Source of the DNA: an uncultured Ruthenibacterium sp.
Lineage (GTDB): Bacteria > Bacillota > Clostridia > Oscillospirales > Ruminococcaceae
DNA: 35,528 bases
Reading direction: 5' to 3'
Assembly (NCBI GenBank): GCA_944388395.1
Contig: CALXIP010000054.1
Location: 1-35,528 of the forward strand
Part shown: in pieces, positions 33,742 through 35,528 of the stretch
Layout: the number at the start of each line of letters is the position of its first letter
Position numbering within the stretch: position 1 is the first letter of the stretch
Made by a program: the position numbers and the translations under genes
Notes under the pieces: model-generated
What the model was told of the DNA's origin: nothing
Database searches by the model: none
The model's input: only the letters and a program-made list of their open reading frames with translations

Positions 33742-35400
33742 ATGAAAGTTTCGGACATTTTGAGCCTGCTGGGCGGGCTTGCGCTGTTCCTGTACGGCAT
33801 GCAGATGATGAGCAGCGGCCTGGAAGCAGCCGCCGGCAACCGCATGAAACAGATTCTGGAAAAGCTTACTTCCAACCGTATTTTGGGCGTGGCGGTAGGC
33901 GCAGCCATCACGGCGGTCATCCAGTCCTCCAGCGCCACCACCGTCATGGTGGTCGGCTTCGTCAACTCCGGCATGATGACGCTGCAGCAGGCGGTGTGGA
34001 TCATCATGGGCGCCAACATCGGCACCACCATCACCGGCCAGCTCATCGCGCTGGATGTAGGCGCAATGGCCCCGCTGTTCGCCTTCTGCGGCGTGGTGAT
34101 GATCGTCTTTTTGAAAAAGCCCCATTTCCACAACTACGGCCAGATCGTCGCCGGCCTGGGCGTTCTGTTCATCGGCATGGAAATGATGAGCAGCGCCATG
34201 ATGCCCCTGCGGGACTCCGAGGCATTCATCTCGCTGATGACCCGGTTCTCCAACCCGGCGCTGGGCATTCTGGCGGGCACGGTGTTCACCGCCATCATCC
34301 AGTCCTCTTCCGCGTCGGTGGGCATTTTGCAGGCGCTGGCTTCCAGCGGGCTGATTCCCCTGTCCAGCGCGGTATACGTTCTGTTCGGCCAGAACATCGG
34401 CACCTGCATCACCGCGGTGCTGGCTTCCATCGGCACCAGCCGCAACGCCAAACGCACCACCATCATTCACCTGCTGTTCAACATCATCGGCACCACCCTG
34501 TTCACCGTGCTCTGTCTGGTGTTCCCGCTGCCGTCGCTGATTGAGTCTCTGACGCCTTCGAACCCGGCGGCACAAATTGCCAACATGCACACGCTGTTCA
34601 ACGTGGTCACCACGCTGCTGCTTCTGCCCTTCGGCACCATGCTGGCTGCGCTGGCCCGCAAAATTCTGCCCGAACTGCCGGCCGAGACCCAGCAGGAGCG
34701 CCGTCTGGTCTACCTGAAACCGCTGACCGGAGGCAAAGAGTATAAAATCGGTTCCTCCGCCATCGTGGTCAACGGCCTCTGGCGCGAGCTGACCCGCATG
34801 CTAGGCATGGTGCGGGAAAACGTGGACCGCAGCTTTGAAACCGTCCTCACCGGACAGACCGCGCCGCTGGCGGATCTGGAAGAGCGCGAGGAATACATCG
34901 ACTATTTGAACAAAGAGCTGGCCAGTTATATTTCCCGGGCCATCGCCTTTGAATCCAACCAGCAGGACTCTGCCGAAATCAGCGCCTGTTTCAAAATCGC
35001 GTCCGATCTGGAACGCATCGGTGACCACGCCATGAACCTGTGCGGCTACACCGAGCGCATGGCCGAAAAACATGTGCGCTTTGCGGATTCCGAACTGGAC
35101 GAGATTCGTCAGATGCGCCAGACCAGCCTGGATGCGCTGGATCTGCTGGTGCGCAGCGATTTCTCCGCATCAGACCGTCTGGTAAAAATCGGAGCCATTG
35201 AGCAGAAAATCGACGACATGACCGCTCAGTTCCGTCAAAACCAGATCGAACGGATGCGTGAGGGAAGCGAAAACGAATCCAGCGTGCTGTATTCGGAAAT
35301 GCTCACCGATTTCGAGCGCATCGGTGACCACATTCTCAACATTGGCCAGATCATACCGGAAGCGGTGGTGCTCAACAGCCCTGCCGCTGCCACAGCCTGA
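33742..35400 (+). CDS. Na+/phosphate cotransporter with C-terminal PhoU-like domain (NptA/YjbB family)
   Basis: A 552-residue membrane protein. Two inverted transport repeats carry the family motif QSSSATT (Q61-T67) and QSSSASV (Q187-), each followed by a GANIGT/GQNIGT segment; together they form the Na+ and phosphate sites. About eight to nine hydrophobic helices end near residue 315. Residues 345-545 form a PhoU-like helical bundle with two ERIGDHAMNL/ERIGDHILNI motifs, thought to regulate transport. ATG 33742 has AAAGGGGATC upstream. The three-repeat PhoP-like box in the promoter suggests induction by phosphate starvation. The family may also export phosphate in some bacteria. It is monocistronic with a strong terminator. 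Confidence 0.92.
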   Translation: MKVSDILSLLGGLALFLYGMQMMSSGLEAAAGNRMKQILEKLTSNRILGVAVGAAITAVIQSSSATTVMVVGFVNSGMMTLQQAVWIIMGANIGTTITGQLIALDVGAMAPLFAFCGVVMIVFLKKPHFHNYGQIVAGLGVLFIGMEMMSSAMMPLRDSEAFISLMTRFSNPALGILAGTVFTAIIQSSSASVGILQALASSGLIPLSSAVYVLFGQNIGTCITAVLASIGTSRNAKRTTIIHLLFNIIGTTLFTVLCLVFPLPSLIESLTPSNPAAQIANMHTLFNVVTTLLLLPFGTMLAALARKILPELPAETQQERRLVYLKPLTGGKEYKIGSSAIVVNGLWRELTRMLGMVRENVDRSFETVLTGQTAPLADLEEREEYIDYLNKELASYISRAIAFESNQQDSAEISACFKIASDLERIGDHAMNLCGYTERMAEKHVRFADSELDEIRQMRQTSLDALDLLVRSDFSASDRLVKIGAIEQKIDDMTAQFRQNQIERMREGSENESSVLYSEMLTDFERIGDHILNIGQIIPEAVVLNSPAAATA

Positions 35401-35407
35401 AAATAAA

Positions 35408-35441
35408 AGCGCGGGACCGCACAGCGGCCCCGCGCTTTTTT
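35408..35441. terminator. Terminator after the Na+/Pi cotransporter gene
   Basis: AGCGCGGG-x-CCGC pairs with GCGG-x-CCCGCGCT around ACA with one mismatch, followed by six T. On the minus strand the stem is followed by TTTTATTT, so it may also end the converging gene. Confidence 0.85.
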
Positions 35442-35528
35442 ATGATTGCCCGGCACTTTCTTTTGACGAAACCCCGCGCGCCGCAAACCACGGTTTCTGC
35501 ATGCGGCCGATGACAAAGGACGAAAGTG
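35440..35528 (-). CDS. 3' end of an unidentified gene running off the window
   Basis: On the minus strand a frame is open from the window edge to TAA at 35440-35442, directly beside the terminator. The visible 28-29 residues include SFVIGRMQKPWFAARG and a polar tail. The position, convergent to the cotransporter and sharing a terminator, fits a gene end. The stretch is too short to assign a family. Confidence 0.4.
   Translation of the reverse strand, partial: LSSFVIGRMQKPWFAARGVSSKESAGQS

Overview
The window is a stretch of chromosome, GC-rich for a clostridium, from an anaerobic fermentative Gram-positive bacterium. It is most likely a gut member of Clostridia in the Oscillospiraceae/Ruminococcaceae neighbourhood. 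The inference rests on several things seen together: AGGAGG-type ribosome binding sites with frequent TTG/GTG starts, a pyruvate formate-lyase operon, an iron-sulfur L-serine dehydratase in two subunits, a class II aldolase, an SdpR/SdpI pair, a GGGtGRT-family protein and a secreted M60 (enhancin-like) peptidase. No tRNA, rRNA, CRISPR array, insertion sequence or prophage gene was seen; apart from the cell-surface locus at the left edge the content looks like core chromosome.

Layout. 1-4.8 kb: a large secreted M60 peptidase (5' end outside the window) with a membrane-anchored Ser-rich surface protein 12 bp behind it. 4.8-7.5 kb: a HAD phosphatase, a D,D-carboxypeptidase and a lipoprotein. 7.5-9.35 kb: a two-gene operon of a NifU-like scaffold protein and a GGGtGRT protein, with a near-consensus promoter and a dyad just downstream of the -10. 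9.4-12.7 kb: a small conserved-looking protein and secA. 12.7-17.07 kb: a PsiE-like membrane protein, then rlmB followed by a 976-residue membrane protein that looks like a P-type ATPase with its catalytic motifs lost. 17.1-17.86 kb: a 31-codon gene overlapping an 81-codon membrane-protein gene, then about 410 bp of AT-rich non-coding DNA with DnaA-box-like sites. 17.8-21.5 kb: sdpR-sdpI, fba, sdaAB-sdaAA. 21.5-25.3 kb: a MacAB-like efflux operon. 25.37-29.46 kb: a pyruvate formate-lyase operon in which the glycyl-radical domain is a separate gene, then proC. 29.5-33.6 kb: a MarR regulator and a heterodimeric ABC exporter under two overlapping palindromes. 33.6-35.4 kb: a Na+/Pi cotransporter with a three-repeat PhoP-like box, then the tail of one more gene.

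How the parts fit. Aldolase, serine dehydratase and pyruvate formate-lyase converge on pyruvate, acetyl-CoA and formate. The M60 protein and its anchored neighbour suggest attack on host or dietary glycoproteins. Two efflux systems, SdpRI and the MarR circuit suggest defence against antimicrobial compounds.

The best candidates for undescribed biology are the degenerate P-type-ATPase-like protein, the split pyruvate formate-lyase, the NifU-like/GGGtGRT pair with its operator, and the DnaA-box-like intergenic region with its coupled small genes.
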